Source: Desulfovibrio sp. UIB00
GTDB lineage: Bacteria; Desulfobacterota; Desulfovibrionia; Desulfovibrionales; Desulfovibrionaceae
DNA: 64,000 nt
Direction of reading: 5' to 3'
NCBI RefSeq assembly: GCF_022508225.1
Contig: NZ_JAETXJ010000012.1
Coordinates: forward strand, 1-64,000
A program made the position numbers and the translations under genes. Below are positions 55,313-63,239 of the stretch, in pieces; positions within the stretch are counted from its first letter, which is position 1; each line of letters starts with the position of its first letter. The notes under the pieces were generated by a model. That model made no database searches and was not told the origin of the DNA. It saw nothing but the letters and a program-made list of their open reading frames with translations.

Positions 55313-55990
55313 TTATTCCTTGATGCGGTAGCCAACGCCGCGCACAGTCTCCAGCATGGGAGCTGCCTCGCCCAGCTTGGCGCGCAGCCTGCGCACATGC
55401 GTATCCACGGTGCGGGCATAGCCTTCAAAGGAATACCCCCAAACGTTGTTGAGAAGCTGCTCCCGGGTACGGACTGATCCGGCATGCCGCAGCAGGTCTT
55501 CAAGCAGCCGGAATTCCGTTGCTGTGAGGCTCAACAGCTCGCCTTCCACTTCGGCGGAATGCGCCTCAGTGCGCAGGCGTATGCCGTGGCGTTCAAGCAC
55601 GGGGCTTTCAACCTTGCGCCCGCCGCGCCGCAGCACGGCCTTGACGCGCAACATCAGCTCGCGGACGCTGAAAGGTTTGACCACATAATCATCAGCGCCA
55701 AGGCTCAGTCCCACCACCCGGTCCACTTCTTCACCACGTGCGGTGAGCATGAGTACCGGAATGTGGGAGGTTTCAGCCTGCGCCCCAAGGCGGCGGCACA
55801 CCTCAAATCCATCCACACCCGGGAGCATCACATCAAGGAGCACCAGGTCGGGGGTGTGCTGCCGGGCAAGGGCCAGACCCTGTGTGCCGTCGGCTGCTTC
55901 ATGCACGGTGAATCCCTCGCGCTCAAGATTGAAACGCAAAAGTTCACGAATATCGGCTTCGTCTTCAACTATCAGTATTTGCTGGCTCAT
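55313..55990 (-). CDS. phoB: Phosphate regulon response regulator PhoB
   Basis: The 225-residue OmpR/PhoB-type regulator has a receiver domain with Asp53 (LLDVMLPG) as phosphorylation site, Asp10-Glu11 for metal and Lys near VKPFSVREL. The C-terminal winged-helix DNA-binding domain includes LTATEFRLLEDLLRHAG and VRTREQLLNNVWG and RTVDTHVRRLRAKLG. The ATG at 55990 has GAGGTGAAA 8 bases upstream; a GTG 9 bases earlier is less likely. A minus-strand Pho-box-like repeat lies upstream, suggesting self-activation. It would bind the Pho boxes listed for pstS and the porin. Confidence 0.95.
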   Translation of the reverse strand: MSQQILIVEDEADIRELLRFNLEREGFTVHEAADGTQGLALARQHTPDLVLLDVMLPGVDGFEVCRRLGAQAETSHIPVLMLTARGEEVDRVVGLSLGADDYVVKPFSVRELMLRVKAVLRRGGRKVESPVLERHGIRLRTEAHSAEVEGELLSLTATEFRLLEDLLRHAGSVRTREQLLNNVWGYSFEGYARTVDTHVRRLRAKLGEAAPMLETVRGVGYRIKE

Positions 55991-56054
55991 ATGTTTCACC
56001 TCTATGACGCAAACAGAGTACAGCGGCTTTGTGCGCCAAACTGATGGAGGGCAT

Positions 56055-56072
56055 GTTACAATTGCGTGACGA
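56055..56072 (-). promoter_or_regulatory. Pho-box-like site upstream of phoB
   Basis: Read on the minus strand the site is TCGTCAC-GCAA-TTGTAAC: two 7-bp direct repeats with a 4-bp spacer, the PhoB pattern. It closely resembles the pstS site. It lies 65-82 bases upstream of the phoB start codon. Confidence 0.5.
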
Positions 56073-56147
56073 AAAACATTTTAAACAATCTGCAATATTT
56101 CAGCATGTTAATTGCGCAGATTGCAGCTTCACGCAGTCTTCTTCGTT

Positions 56148-56165
56148 TCGTCATATTTCTGTAAC
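56148..56165 (+). promoter_or_regulatory. Pho box upstream of pstS
   Basis: TCGTCAT-ATTT-CTGTAAC has two 7-bp direct repeats, 11-bp periodicity and an AT spacer. It matches the classical CTGTCAT-N4-CTGTCAY Pho box at 5 and 6 of 7 positions. It ends 71 bases before the pstS ATG. Confidence 0.65.
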
Positions 56166-56236
56166 AGAGGCGGGCAAAAAGAGAAACGTACCGGGAAACG
56201 CCCCGGCACCAACATTAGAAACCAAGGAGAAAATCC

Positions 56237-57055
56237 ATGTCTATCGGAAAACTGCTCGCCACTGCCCTCACGGTTCTGAGCCTTAGCGCTCCGGCCATGG
56301 CTGCCCAACAGGTTGTCATCAACGGTTCCACGACTGTGCTTCCTGTGGTCCAGAAAGCTGGCGAAGCTTTCATGGCCTCCCACCCCGATGTGGAACTGAG
56401 CATTTCCGGCGGCGGTTCCGGCAACGGCATCAAGGCACTCATTGAAAAACAGTGCGACATCGCCATGAGCTCACGCGACATCAAGGAAAAAGAAGTTGAA
56501 GCCGCCAAAAAAAACGGCGTGACCCCCAACCGAGTTGTTGTTGCCATTGACGCCATCGTACCTGTGGTCAACCCCGCCAACCCTGTTGCCGCCCTCACCA
56601 CTGCCCAGCTGCGCGACATTTACGCTGGCAAGATCACCAACTGGAAGGAAATTGGCGGTCAGGACGGCAAGATCGTTGTCATCTCCCGCGATACGTCCTC
56701 CGGCACCTTTGAATGCTGGCAGGAACTTATCATGAAGGAAGAGCGCGTTAACCCCGCCGCCCTCATGCAGGCGTCCAACGGCGCTGTGGTGCAGGCCATT
56801 TCCAAGAACAAGAACGCCATCGGCTATGTTGGTCTTGGCTATCTCGACAAGTCCACCAAGGGCCTCAAGGTCAATGATGTGACCGCCAGCGCCCAGACCG
56901 CCCTTTCAAAGCAGTGGCCCATCGCCCGCGAACTTTTTGTCTTCACCAACGGCGCGCCTGCTGGCGGCGCCAAGGCCTTTGTGGATTACCTCCTGGATCC
57001 CGGCAAGGGCCAGAAGAACGTACTTGAAGTGGGTTATGTGCCCCTGGGCAAGTAG
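56237..57055 (+). CDS. pstS: Phosphate ABC transporter, periplasmic binding protein PstS
   Basis: The 272-residue protein has a signal peptide (cleavage near AMAAQQ, residue 22-23) and a type II binding fold with the phosphate-contacting segments NGSTTVLPV, ISGGGSGNGIKAL, AMSSRDIK and SRDTSSGTFE. It captures phosphate in the periplasm for PstCAB. AAGGAG precedes the ATG and a Pho box lies upstream. It heads the pstS-pstC-pstA operon; a hairpin separates it from pstC. Confidence 0.96.
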   Translation: MSIGKLLATALTVLSLSAPAMAAQQVVINGSTTVLPVVQKAGEAFMASHPDVELSISGGGSGNGIKALIEKQCDIAMSSRDIKEKEVEAAKKNGVTPNRVVVAIDAIVPVVNPANPVAALTTAQLRDIYAGKITNWKEIGGQDGKIVVISRDTSSGTFECWQELIMKEERVNPAALMQASNGAVVQAISKNKNAIGYVGLGYLDKSTKGLKVNDVTASAQTALSKQWPIARELFVFTNGAPAGGAKAFVDYLLDPGKGQKNVLEVGYVPLGK

Positions 57056-57085
57056 GTAGATACTACCGCGTTACACCCACAGCAT

Positions 57086-57123
57086 CGGCGGAGCGGGACG
57101 GCATGTGCCTCCCGCACCCGCCG
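57086..57123 (+). repeat. Hairpin in the pstS-pstC gap
   Basis: CGGCGG and GCGGGA (57086-57098) pair with TCCCGC and CCGCCG (57110-57123), 12 base pairs with one small internal loop and no T run. Like the livJ-livH stem it follows a binding-protein gene and precedes the permease gene. Confidence 0.6.
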
Positions 57124-57136
57124 GGGAGAAAGCGCA

Positions 57137-58027
57137 ATGCGCTCCAGAGACATCAAGGAAAAAGCGGTGCGCGTCACCCTTACCACCATGGCAGGCAGCT
57201 CGCTGCTGGCTCTGGCTGGTATTGTCATTTTTCTCTTCATGGAAGGCCTGCCGCTTTTCAGCGAATATCCCTTCCTCAATTTTCTTTTCGGCAACCTGTG
57301 GTATCCCACTGAGGAACCGGGATTGTTCGGCATATTCCCCCTGCTGGTGGCCTCACTGGCGGTGACGGTGCTTTCGTCTCTGCTGGCGGTGCCCATGGGG
57401 GTGCTGACAGCGGTTTACCTGACGGAAATCGCTCACCCCAATGTGCGGCGCGTCATTAAGCCTTTCGTGGAACTGCTGGCGGCATTGCCCTCGGTTGTGC
57501 TGGGTTTTCTGGGTATGGTGGTGCTTGCGCCCTTCCTACAGGATTTTCTGGACGCAGCCACAGGCTTGAATCTGCTCAATGCCTCGCTGGTGCTGGCGCT
57601 CATGAGCGTGCCGACCATCTGCTCCGTGTCTGAAGATGCCCTGTTCGGTGTGCCGCGCGACCTGCGCGAGGCATCGCTGGCACTGGGCGCTACCCGCTGG
57701 CAGACCACAGTGCGAGTGGTTATTCCTGCCGCTCTTTCGGGCATAGGCACAGCTGTGATGCTTGGCATGTCGCGCGCCATCGGTGAAACCATGGTGGTGC
57801 TGATGGTTGCTGGCGGTGCTGGCATCATCCCCACCTCGCTGCTTGACCCGGTGCGGCCCATGCCCGCCAGCATTGCCGCAGAAATGGCGGAAGCAGCATT
57901 CCGTAGCGAGCACTACCACGCGCTTTTTGCCATTGGCATTGTGCTCTTTTTCCTGACGCTGGCCTTCAATCTGGCTGCCGGATACATAGCCGAGAAGCAC
58001 CGTCAGGTGGGAACCTCAAGCCTGTAA
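57137..58027 (+). CDS. pstC: Phosphate ABC transporter permease PstC
   Basis: A 296-residue inner-membrane subunit with about six helices and the ABC permease coupling loop EDALFGVPRDLREASLALGATRWQT. The N-terminal part is preceded by GGGGAGAAAGCGCA, a good ribosome site. The large periplasmic loop between the first two helices (SEYPFLNFLFGNLWYPT) is typical of PstC. It forms the channel with PstA. Confidence 0.95.
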   Translation: MRSRDIKEKAVRVTLTTMAGSSLLALAGIVIFLFMEGLPLFSEYPFLNFLFGNLWYPTEEPGLFGIFPLLVASLAVTVLSSLLAVPMGVLTAVYLTEIAHPNVRRVIKPFVELLAALPSVVLGFLGMVVLAPFLQDFLDAATGLNLLNASLVLALMSVPTICSVSEDALFGVPRDLREASLALGATRWQTTVRVVIPAALSGIGTAVMLGMSRAIGETMVVLMVAGGAGIIPTSLLDPVRPMPASIAAEMAEAAFRSEHYHALFAIGIVLFFLTLAFNLAAGYIAEKHRQVGTSSL

Positions 58028-58084
58028 CCGTTCAGTGTTGCCAGGTTGCGCAGTATGACGCCAGTTCAGAACGAGGAAAAATCC

Positions 58085-59077
58085 ATGTCAGCCACCAGCC
58101 GCCTTACCCCTGTTCCTTCCACCGGGCCGAGCATCAAGCTCACACCGCGCCCTCTGGAAGCAGACCTCAAACACCACGATGCAGAAGAACCGCCGCGCGA
58201 AGAAGGCGTGCGCCTGCAATTTGCCAGCGGCAAGGGCCGTGGGCAGTACCAGACCTTCATGTTCTGGATGTTGCGCGCGATTGCCGCTTGTAACGTGCTG
58301 GCATTGCTGGCCGTATGCGCCTTTTTGCTGCAAAACGGCTTGCCTGCCCTGAGCTGGTCGTTCCTGACCGAGGCTCCCCGGCAGATGATGACCAAGGGCG
58401 GTATATTCCCCTGTATCGTCGGCACGGCAATTCTTTCGCTGGGTTCACTTTTGCTGGCGTTTCCTCTGGGCGTGGCCTCCGCCGTGTACCTCAATGAATA
58501 CGCCAAGCGTAACGCCTTTGCCCGCTTCGTGCGGCTGGGGGTCAACAACCTCGCGGGTGTGCCTTCGGTTGTCTTTGGCCTGTTCGGACTTTCGTTTTTT
58601 GTTACCTTTTGTGGATTTGGCGTTAGTATTCTTTCTGGCGTGCTCACCCTTGCGGTCCTGACCCTGCCGGTCATTATCGGCACAGCCGAGGAAGCCCTGC
58701 GCAACGTGCCGGACACATACCGCGAGGCCTCGCTGGCTCTGGGCGCAACCAAATCGCAGACTATTGCCCGTGTTATTTTGCCAAGCGCGCTGCCCGGCAT
58801 GCTCACTGGGGCTATTCTTGGCGTGGCGCGTGCTGCGGGCGAAACCGCCGCCATCATGTTTACGGCCTCGGTATTCTATATGCCCAAGGGGCCGGATTCC
58901 ATATTCAGCCCGGTCATGGCGCTCCCCTATCATATGTATGTTCTTGCCACGGCTGGTACGGAAATCGACAAGACCCGCCCCCTGCAATACGGCACCGGCC
59001 TCGTGCTGCTCTTGCTGGTACTGGGTATGAACCTGCTTGCCATCATCCTGCGCGACAGGTTGCAGAAACGCCACTAA
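58085..59077 (+). CDS. pstA: Phosphate ABC transporter permease PstA
   Basis: The second channel subunit, 330 residues. The coupling loop is EEALRNVPDTYREASLALGATKSQT. A soluble N-terminal extension of about 60 residues comes before the first helix, longer than in E. coli PstA. Of three in-frame ATGs the one at 58085 is best, with GAGGA 7 bases upstream. The operon ends here without pstB, which lies on the opposite strand. Confidence 0.94.
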   Translation: MSATSRLTPVPSTGPSIKLTPRPLEADLKHHDAEEPPREEGVRLQFASGKGRGQYQTFMFWMLRAIAACNVLALLAVCAFLLQNGLPALSWSFLTEAPRQMMTKGGIFPCIVGTAILSLGSLLLAFPLGVASAVYLNEYAKRNAFARFVRLGVNNLAGVPSVVFGLFGLSFFVTFCGFGVSILSGVLTLAVLTLPVIIGTAEEALRNVPDTYREASLALGATKSQTIARVILPSALPGMLTGAILGVARAAGETAAIMFTASVFYMPKGPDSIFSPVMALPYHMYVLATAGTEIDKTRPLQYGTGLVLLLLVLGMNLLAIILRDRLQKRH

Positions 59078-59132
59078 TTCTCACACCCTCCCGCCTCCAG
59101 ACTCCAATACCCTCTCCTTCCCTCCTCTCTGT

Positions 59133-59156
59133 CAGAGCCCGCGAAAGCGGGCTCTG
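59133..59156 (+). terminator. Probable pstA terminator
   Basis: A perfect 10-bp stem, CAGAGCCCGC with GCGGGCTCTG, has a stable GAAA tetraloop. Only GTCGTTATG follows, so the T run is poor; it may stabilise the 3' end rather than terminate. Confidence 0.55.
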
Positions 59157-59396
59157 GTCGTTATGATCTTACCATCAGTGCTGGAAGCAAAGGCAGGCTG
59201 CTGCATTGCCGCACATCCAGCGGCGGGATCCGTTCTATCCGCTGTAGAGACAAGCTGAGAGGTTGTCAGATTGGCGAAAAGCCACGCGGTCTTGCGCTTC
59301 TGCCGTTGCGCTCTCCTCCCGAACAGCGCTGGCAGCTTTACGCTGGGGAGGGCTGAAGGCCAGAGCCATGGCTCAACAAAAAGCCTTGGCACAGAC

Positions 59397-59426
59397 GCAA
59401 AAAGGGAGGCCCGAAGGCCTCCCTTT
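59397..59426 (-). terminator. Porin gene terminator
   Basis: An 11-bp stem, AAAGGGAGGCC with GGCCTCCCTTT, encloses CGAA. On the minus strand it is followed by a T run (59399-59403 are A on the plus strand). It lies 38 bases past the porin stop. Confidence 0.9.
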
Positions 59427-59464
59427 GAATGCGTATCAAACCGTCCGAGACGGTTGCGCTTGGG

Positions 59465-61018
59465 CTAGAAGCTGTACGCGAAGACCACCTGGGCCTTCCA
59501 CATATCCTGCTTGCTGAACGAGCTAGGAGTCTGGGCCTTCTTCCAGGTGCTGTTGTCCATGCAGTTGACCAGGTAATCCAGTTCCAGGTTCATTTCCAGG
59601 TTCTGGTAGATCTTGTAGGAGTTCACAAGGTTGAACTCCACAAGACCATCATTGGTGGTCATATAGGGCATGATGGAGTTGTTGTCAGAGTTGTAGCCTT
59701 CGGTCCAAGCATAAGCGTTGCGCATGTATTTAACCATGCTGGTGCTGTTGGTGCCGCCCCAGTAGGCCACGCGGAAGGTGTGCTTCAGGTCTTCCAGGAA
59801 GCTCATGTCCTTCAACTGGGCGCCGATGCCCCAGGTGCCGGAGTAGTCAACGCCGTAGTCCTGACGCAGCCAGCCCATATTGCCGTCGCCCATGTAGGAG
59901 GTCATGTTGCCGGTAGGAACGATAGAAGGCATGCGTTCAGAGCCGTTCTTCACGCTGCCGTCATCGCCGGAAGCGTACCAGCCGAACAGGCCGGGGGTAG
60001 CCCAATCCATTTTGTATTCAACAAGAGCCTTGGCCAGCCAGCCCTGACGCTGAGTGCTGCCGCGCACCCAATCGCCGCCCTGGCCCTTCTGCACATCGTA
60101 ACGGCCCATGGATTCCACATAGCCGTAGTTGATGTCCAGTTCGATGTTCAAGGGATCGAACATGGTCACAGCCAGGGGCAGACCAGCCCAGAACATGGAA
60201 CCGTAAGACTTGCTGGTGCCGCCCAGACGAACATAATCGGCATTGGCAATCGAGGTGCCCACAGGATAGGGCAAAAGGGTCAAAGGCGGGTTACCGTCAC
60301 GGCTGCCGGGGTTAGCATTGGGATTGCTGCCGTTGGTCAGGGCATTTCTGCCCATCATGCCGTACATGACCCAAGGCGTAAGATTAACGCCGTCAAAGGT
60401 CAGGGGAGCCATCACGCCGAACAGATCCATGTTGTCAAGGTAGTTCGCGCGGTCAGAGTAGCGGGGGTCGCCACCAGTGTAGTTGTCGTTGAAGGGACGT
60501 GCCCAGAACGCGGTAAGGCCCACGTTTTCGTTGAATTTGTACGAACCGACAACAGCGGCCACATCGGTGTCAAGCACGGCGGATCCGCCAGCAATGGTGT
60601 TGGGCAGGGCAAGACCCTGGATACCCATACGGATCTTGGCATCGGTCTGGGGGATAGCCCAGTCGATGTAGGCGTTTTTCACGCGCACCTGATTGTTGCC
60701 GTCAGCGCCGAGGGCACCGCCAGTGGAGGACTGGCCCCACTTCTGCGTGCCGATTTCAAAGTACACGGTGCCGGACAGGGCTTCAGAAGCCACTGCATCC
60801 AACTGCAAGCGCACACGCTGCTGAGCGTCAAACATATCGGTATTGTTGGCTTTGACCTTGCCGTCATTGCCGGTACGTGTTTTGCTGACCATGCTGTCAG
60901 TGCCCACGCCGAAGCCCATGAGCCACTGGCCCTTGGCCTTGAAATCAATGGCGCTGGCACCGGTGGCCGCGCCGAACACCAAGCCAGCGGCCAGGATAAG
61001 CGTACAGATGCGTTTCAT
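59465..61018 (-). CDS. Outer membrane homotrimeric porin
   Basis: A 517-residue outer-membrane beta-barrel: signal peptide of 23 residues (cleavage after ASA), alternating-polarity strands throughout, many Gly/Asn/Tyr/Trp residues and a C-terminal Phe preceded by AYS, the Bam recognition signal. The sequence follows the Desulfovibrio homotrimeric porin family (FKAKGQWLMGFGVG near the mature N terminus). The Met at 61018 has GAGAGGAAGGG upstream; an earlier in-frame Met is not used. Three PhoB-type repeats lie 131-159 bases upstream, next to the pst region. I therefore infer a phosphate-starvation porin, similar in role to PhoE, but the pore specificity is unknown. Confidence 0.93.
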   Translation of the reverse strand: MKRICTLILAAGLVFGAATGASAIDFKAKGQWLMGFGVGTDSMVSKTRTGNDGKVKANNTDMFDAQQRVRLQLDAVASEALSGTVYFEIGTQKWGQSSTGGALGADGNNQVRVKNAYIDWAIPQTDAKIRMGIQGLALPNTIAGGSAVLDTDVAAVVGSYKFNENVGLTAFWARPFNDNYTGGDPRYSDRANYLDNMDLFGVMAPLTFDGVNLTPWVMYGMMGRNALTNGSNPNANPGSRDGNPPLTLLPYPVGTSIANADYVRLGGTSKSYGSMFWAGLPLAVTMFDPLNIELDINYGYVESMGRYDVQKGQGGDWVRGSTQRQGWLAKALVEYKMDWATPGLFGWYASGDDGSVKNGSERMPSIVPTGNMTSYMGDGNMGWLRQDYGVDYSGTWGIGAQLKDMSFLEDLKHTFRVAYWGGTNSTSMVKYMRNAYAWTEGYNSDNNSIMPYMTTNDGLVEFNLVNSYKIYQNLEMNLELDYLVNCMDNSTWKKAQTPSSFSKQDMWKAQVVFAYSF

Positions 61019-61148
61019 AAATCCCTTCCTCTCTAGTTTTTCCCACAGGGTTGACACAGGCCTGCTCCAACACAGGCTGTGAAAACATACCTAGAATCAT
61101 GGATGATGGCAACCATTTTCGTCAAAAAATTTTTACCAGACTGTCACA

Positions 61149-61177
61149 ATGGCAGAAATATGACGCTTAAATGACAT
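61149..61177 (-). promoter_or_regulatory. Three-unit Pho-box-like array upstream of the porin gene
   Basis: Read on the minus strand: ATGTCAT-TTAA-GCGTCAT-ATTT-CTGCCAT. Three 7-bp direct repeats with 4-bp AT spacers give exact 11-bp periodicity. The last two units differ from the pstS site at few bases and share its ATTT spacer. Confidence 0.6.
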
Positions 61178-61353
61178 GCAGGCAATGCCAAGGCCTTCAT
61201 TCCGCCAATCCAAAGCCACGAAACTAGCTGCGCCAGGAGCCATCATACACCTATTATTCCCCAAAACTGCCTGCGTGGGTTTGCCGCAAAAACGCGTTCA
61301 AATTTTTGCAGGACAAGAAGCCGCCTCATTTTAATGGAGGCAGGTTCGCACAC

Positions 61354-61410
61354 AAAAGCCCGCCCCTGTTCAAAGCCAGCATTGCTGCGGCAGCATGAAC
61401 AGGGGCGGGC
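61354..61410 (-). terminator. Terminator of the rsfS-gpmI-zinc ribbon operon
   Basis: A perfect 15-bp stem, GCCCGCCCCTGTTCA (61358-61372) with its complement at 61396-61410, has a long loop and is followed on the minus strand by TTTTGTG. It lies 42 bases past the last gene. Confidence 0.85.
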
Positions 61411-61451
61411 CACGGACTCACCCAAAAACCAAAACTTACTGGTACTTCGAC

Positions 61452-61694
61452 TTACAGAAAATCAGGATCAGCGGCAGCTTTGCCCTCTGCCAGCATAATG
61501 CGCACATAGTGCAGGCTGTGCTCGTCAACCGGAATGATGGGAAAGGACTGGGAGCAGCCAGGGCAGCGCACCATGCGCGGCTCCGTTGGGCTTGCTTGCG
61601 GCACGTGCTTGCCGCAGTTGGGGCACTGATAAAAAAACAGGATCTCCATTCCGTCAGGCGCAACAGGCTGGACGGGTCGCTTGCGCTCAGCCAC
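61452..61694 (-). CDS. Small zinc-ribbon protein of unknown function
   Basis: An 80-residue protein with two CX2C knuckles (CPNC and CPGC, about 22 residues apart), the zinc-ribbon pattern seen in many regulators and RNA- or protein-binding modules. The best start is GTG at 61694, with AAGGGGAGG 6 bases upstream; this lies inside the gpmI end, overlapping by 8 bases. ATG at 61712 lacks a ribosome site, and ATG at 61649 would remove 15 residues but keep the cysteines. It closes the operon rsfS-gpmI. The function is unknown. Confidence 0.75.
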   Translation of the reverse strand: MAERKRPVQPVAPDGMEILFFYQCPNCGKHVPQASPTEPRMVRCPGCSQSFPIIPVDEHSLHYVRIMLAEGKAAADPDFL

Positions 61695-63237
61695 GGCTGG
61701 CCTCCCCTTCATTTTGGGGCGCGGCCAGATTGCGCCCGGTCATCAGTTCAGAAGGCTGCATTCCCCAAAGACCAAGAATGGTGGTGGCTACATCGGCCAG
61801 CCTGCCATCTGCCAGAGCATGCACCTTTCCATCCGGCTCCAGCAGAATGCAGGGAACGGGATTGGTGGTGTGAGCCGTGTGGGGCTGGCCTTCGGGCGTG
61901 AGCATCTTTTCGCAATTGCCGTGGTCGGCAATAACAATCATGCGGCCCTTGCGTGCCTCCACAGCTGCGACCATGCGCCCCAGGCAGGCATCAACCACTT
62001 CGCAGGCGTTGACCGCAGCCTGGAGAATGCCCGTATGGCCCACCATGTCGCCATTGGCGAGATTGCAGACCACAAGATCGTACGCGCCGGAATTCCAGGC
62101 TTCCACAAACTTGTCCGTCACTTCAACGGCGCTCATGGAGGGCTTTTGATCGTAGGTTTTCACCTCGCGGGGGGACGGCACAAGAATACGATCCTCACCA
62201 GCAAAAGGCTCTTCAAGCCCGCCGTTGAAAAAGTAGGTGACGTGCGCGTATTTTTCCGTTTCCGCAAGGCGTAGCTGCTTCAGTCCATGCCGGGAAACCA
62301 CCTCGCCAAGCCCCATGCTCACGGCCTCCTTGGGAAAGGCCACGGGGATATTAAAACTTGATTCATAGGCGGTCATTGAAGCAACTCCGGCCAGAACCGG
62401 AACGCGGCCGCGATCAAAACCGTCAAACCCCGGCTGAATAAAAGCCTGGGTGAACTGACGCATACGGTCTGCGCGGAAGTTGAACAGGAACAAGCCGTCG
62501 CCATCGGCCATGCCTGCGTCATCGCCCGTTGCAAAGCACAGGGGTTTGATGAATTCGTCTGTGATGCCAGCCGCATACGAGGCTTCAATGGCCGCAACGG
62601 GTGTAAGCGTTGTTGCAGGGGTACCGTGAACGATAACTTCCCACGCTTCGGCAAGGCGCTCCCAGTGCTTGTCGCGATCCATGGCAAAAAAACGGCCCAC
62701 CATGCTGGCGATGCGCGTCTTGGGTTGCCCTTCGATGCTCTTTTGCAGCGCGCGCATAAAATCCACGCCGCTGTGCGGGTCGCGGTCGCGCCCATCCATG
62801 AGGCAGTGGATGCGCACGGGCACCCCGGCCTTATGGGCCATGACGCACAGGGCTTCAAGGTGATGGATGTGACTGTGCACACCGCCATCAGAAAGCAGCC
62901 CCGCCAGATGCAGCTTGCCGCCGCTCTTGCGAATTGATTCAAGCAGCCCGTTGAGCACCGGATTGGCGACAAAGCTGCCGTCTTCCAGCGCCACGTCGAT
63001 GCGGGTCATGTCCTGATACACCACGCGGCCTGCGCCGATGTTCAGATGCCCCACCTCGGAATTGCCCATATAGCCGCGCGGCAGCCCCACATCGCGCCCG
63101 GAGGCAGTCAGTTGGGAATGCGGGCAGCGCGCCATGAGCGCATCCATATTGGGTGTAGCTGCAATATAGGGCGCGTTGCCGGGCCCCGGCTCGGCAATCC
63201 CCCAGCCATCAAGAATCAGCAAGAGCGTGGGCGTCAT
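61687..63237 (-). CDS. gpmI: 2,3-bisphosphoglycerate-independent phosphoglycerate mutase
   Basis: GpmI interconverts 3- and 2-phosphoglycerate in glycolysis and gluconeogenesis using two Mn ions. The 516-residue enzyme belongs to the alkaline phosphatase superfamily: LLILDGWG with Asp10, the phospho-Ser60 in MGNSEVGHLNIGAGR, HCLMDGRDRDPHSG, FNFRADRMRQ, and late metal ligands in NGDMVGHTG and IADHGNCEKM. The start at 63237 has GGGGAA upstream and follows the rsfS stop by 2 bases, so the two genes are coupled. Confidence 0.97.
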   Translation of the reverse strand: MTPTLLLILDGWGIAEPGPGNAPYIAATPNMDALMARCPHSQLTASGRDVGLPRGYMGNSEVGHLNIGAGRVVYQDMTRIDVALEDGSFVANPVLNGLLESIRKSGGKLHLAGLLSDGGVHSHIHHLEALCVMAHKAGVPVRIHCLMDGRDRDPHSGVDFMRALQKSIEGQPKTRIASMVGRFFAMDRDKHWERLAEAWEVIVHGTPATTLTPVAAIEASYAAGITDEFIKPLCFATGDDAGMADGDGLFLFNFRADRMRQFTQAFIQPGFDGFDRGRVPVLAGVASMTAYESSFNIPVAFPKEAVSMGLGEVVSRHGLKQLRLAETEKYAHVTYFFNGGLEEPFAGEDRILVPSPREVKTYDQKPSMSAVEVTDKFVEAWNSGAYDLVVCNLANGDMVGHTGILQAAVNACEVVDACLGRMVAAVEARKGRMIVIADHGNCEKMLTPEGQPHTAHTTNPVPCILLEPDGKVHALADGRLADVATTILGLWGMQPSELMTGRNLAAPQNEGEASRG

Positions 63238-63239
63238 GA

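Larger units (their letters stand above)
59078..59464. other. Intergenic region between convergent pstA and the porin gene
   Basis: Apart from the two hairpins listed (59133-59156 and 59397-59426), this gap of about 390 bp shows no gene with a ribosome site, no RNA gene and no long repeat. The middle part (59160-59390) looks like unselected spacer. Confidence 0.5.
61019..61451. other. Region upstream of the porin gene
   Basis: This 430-bp stretch holds the porin leader and promoter area (61019-61148), the Pho-box array (61149-61177) and the terminator of the zinc-ribbon gene (61354-61410). Between 61180 and 61350 I see nothing definable. Confidence 0.5.

Noticed and set aside
58046-58084. 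Upstream ATG starts for pstA at 58046 and 58055
   Set aside because: Neither has a ribosome site as good as the GAGGA that sits 7 bases before 58085.
59429-61036. 535-codon plus-strand open frame opposite the porin gene
   Set aside because: The porin on the minus strand has a signal peptide, barrel pattern and C-terminal Phe; the antisense frame has none of these.
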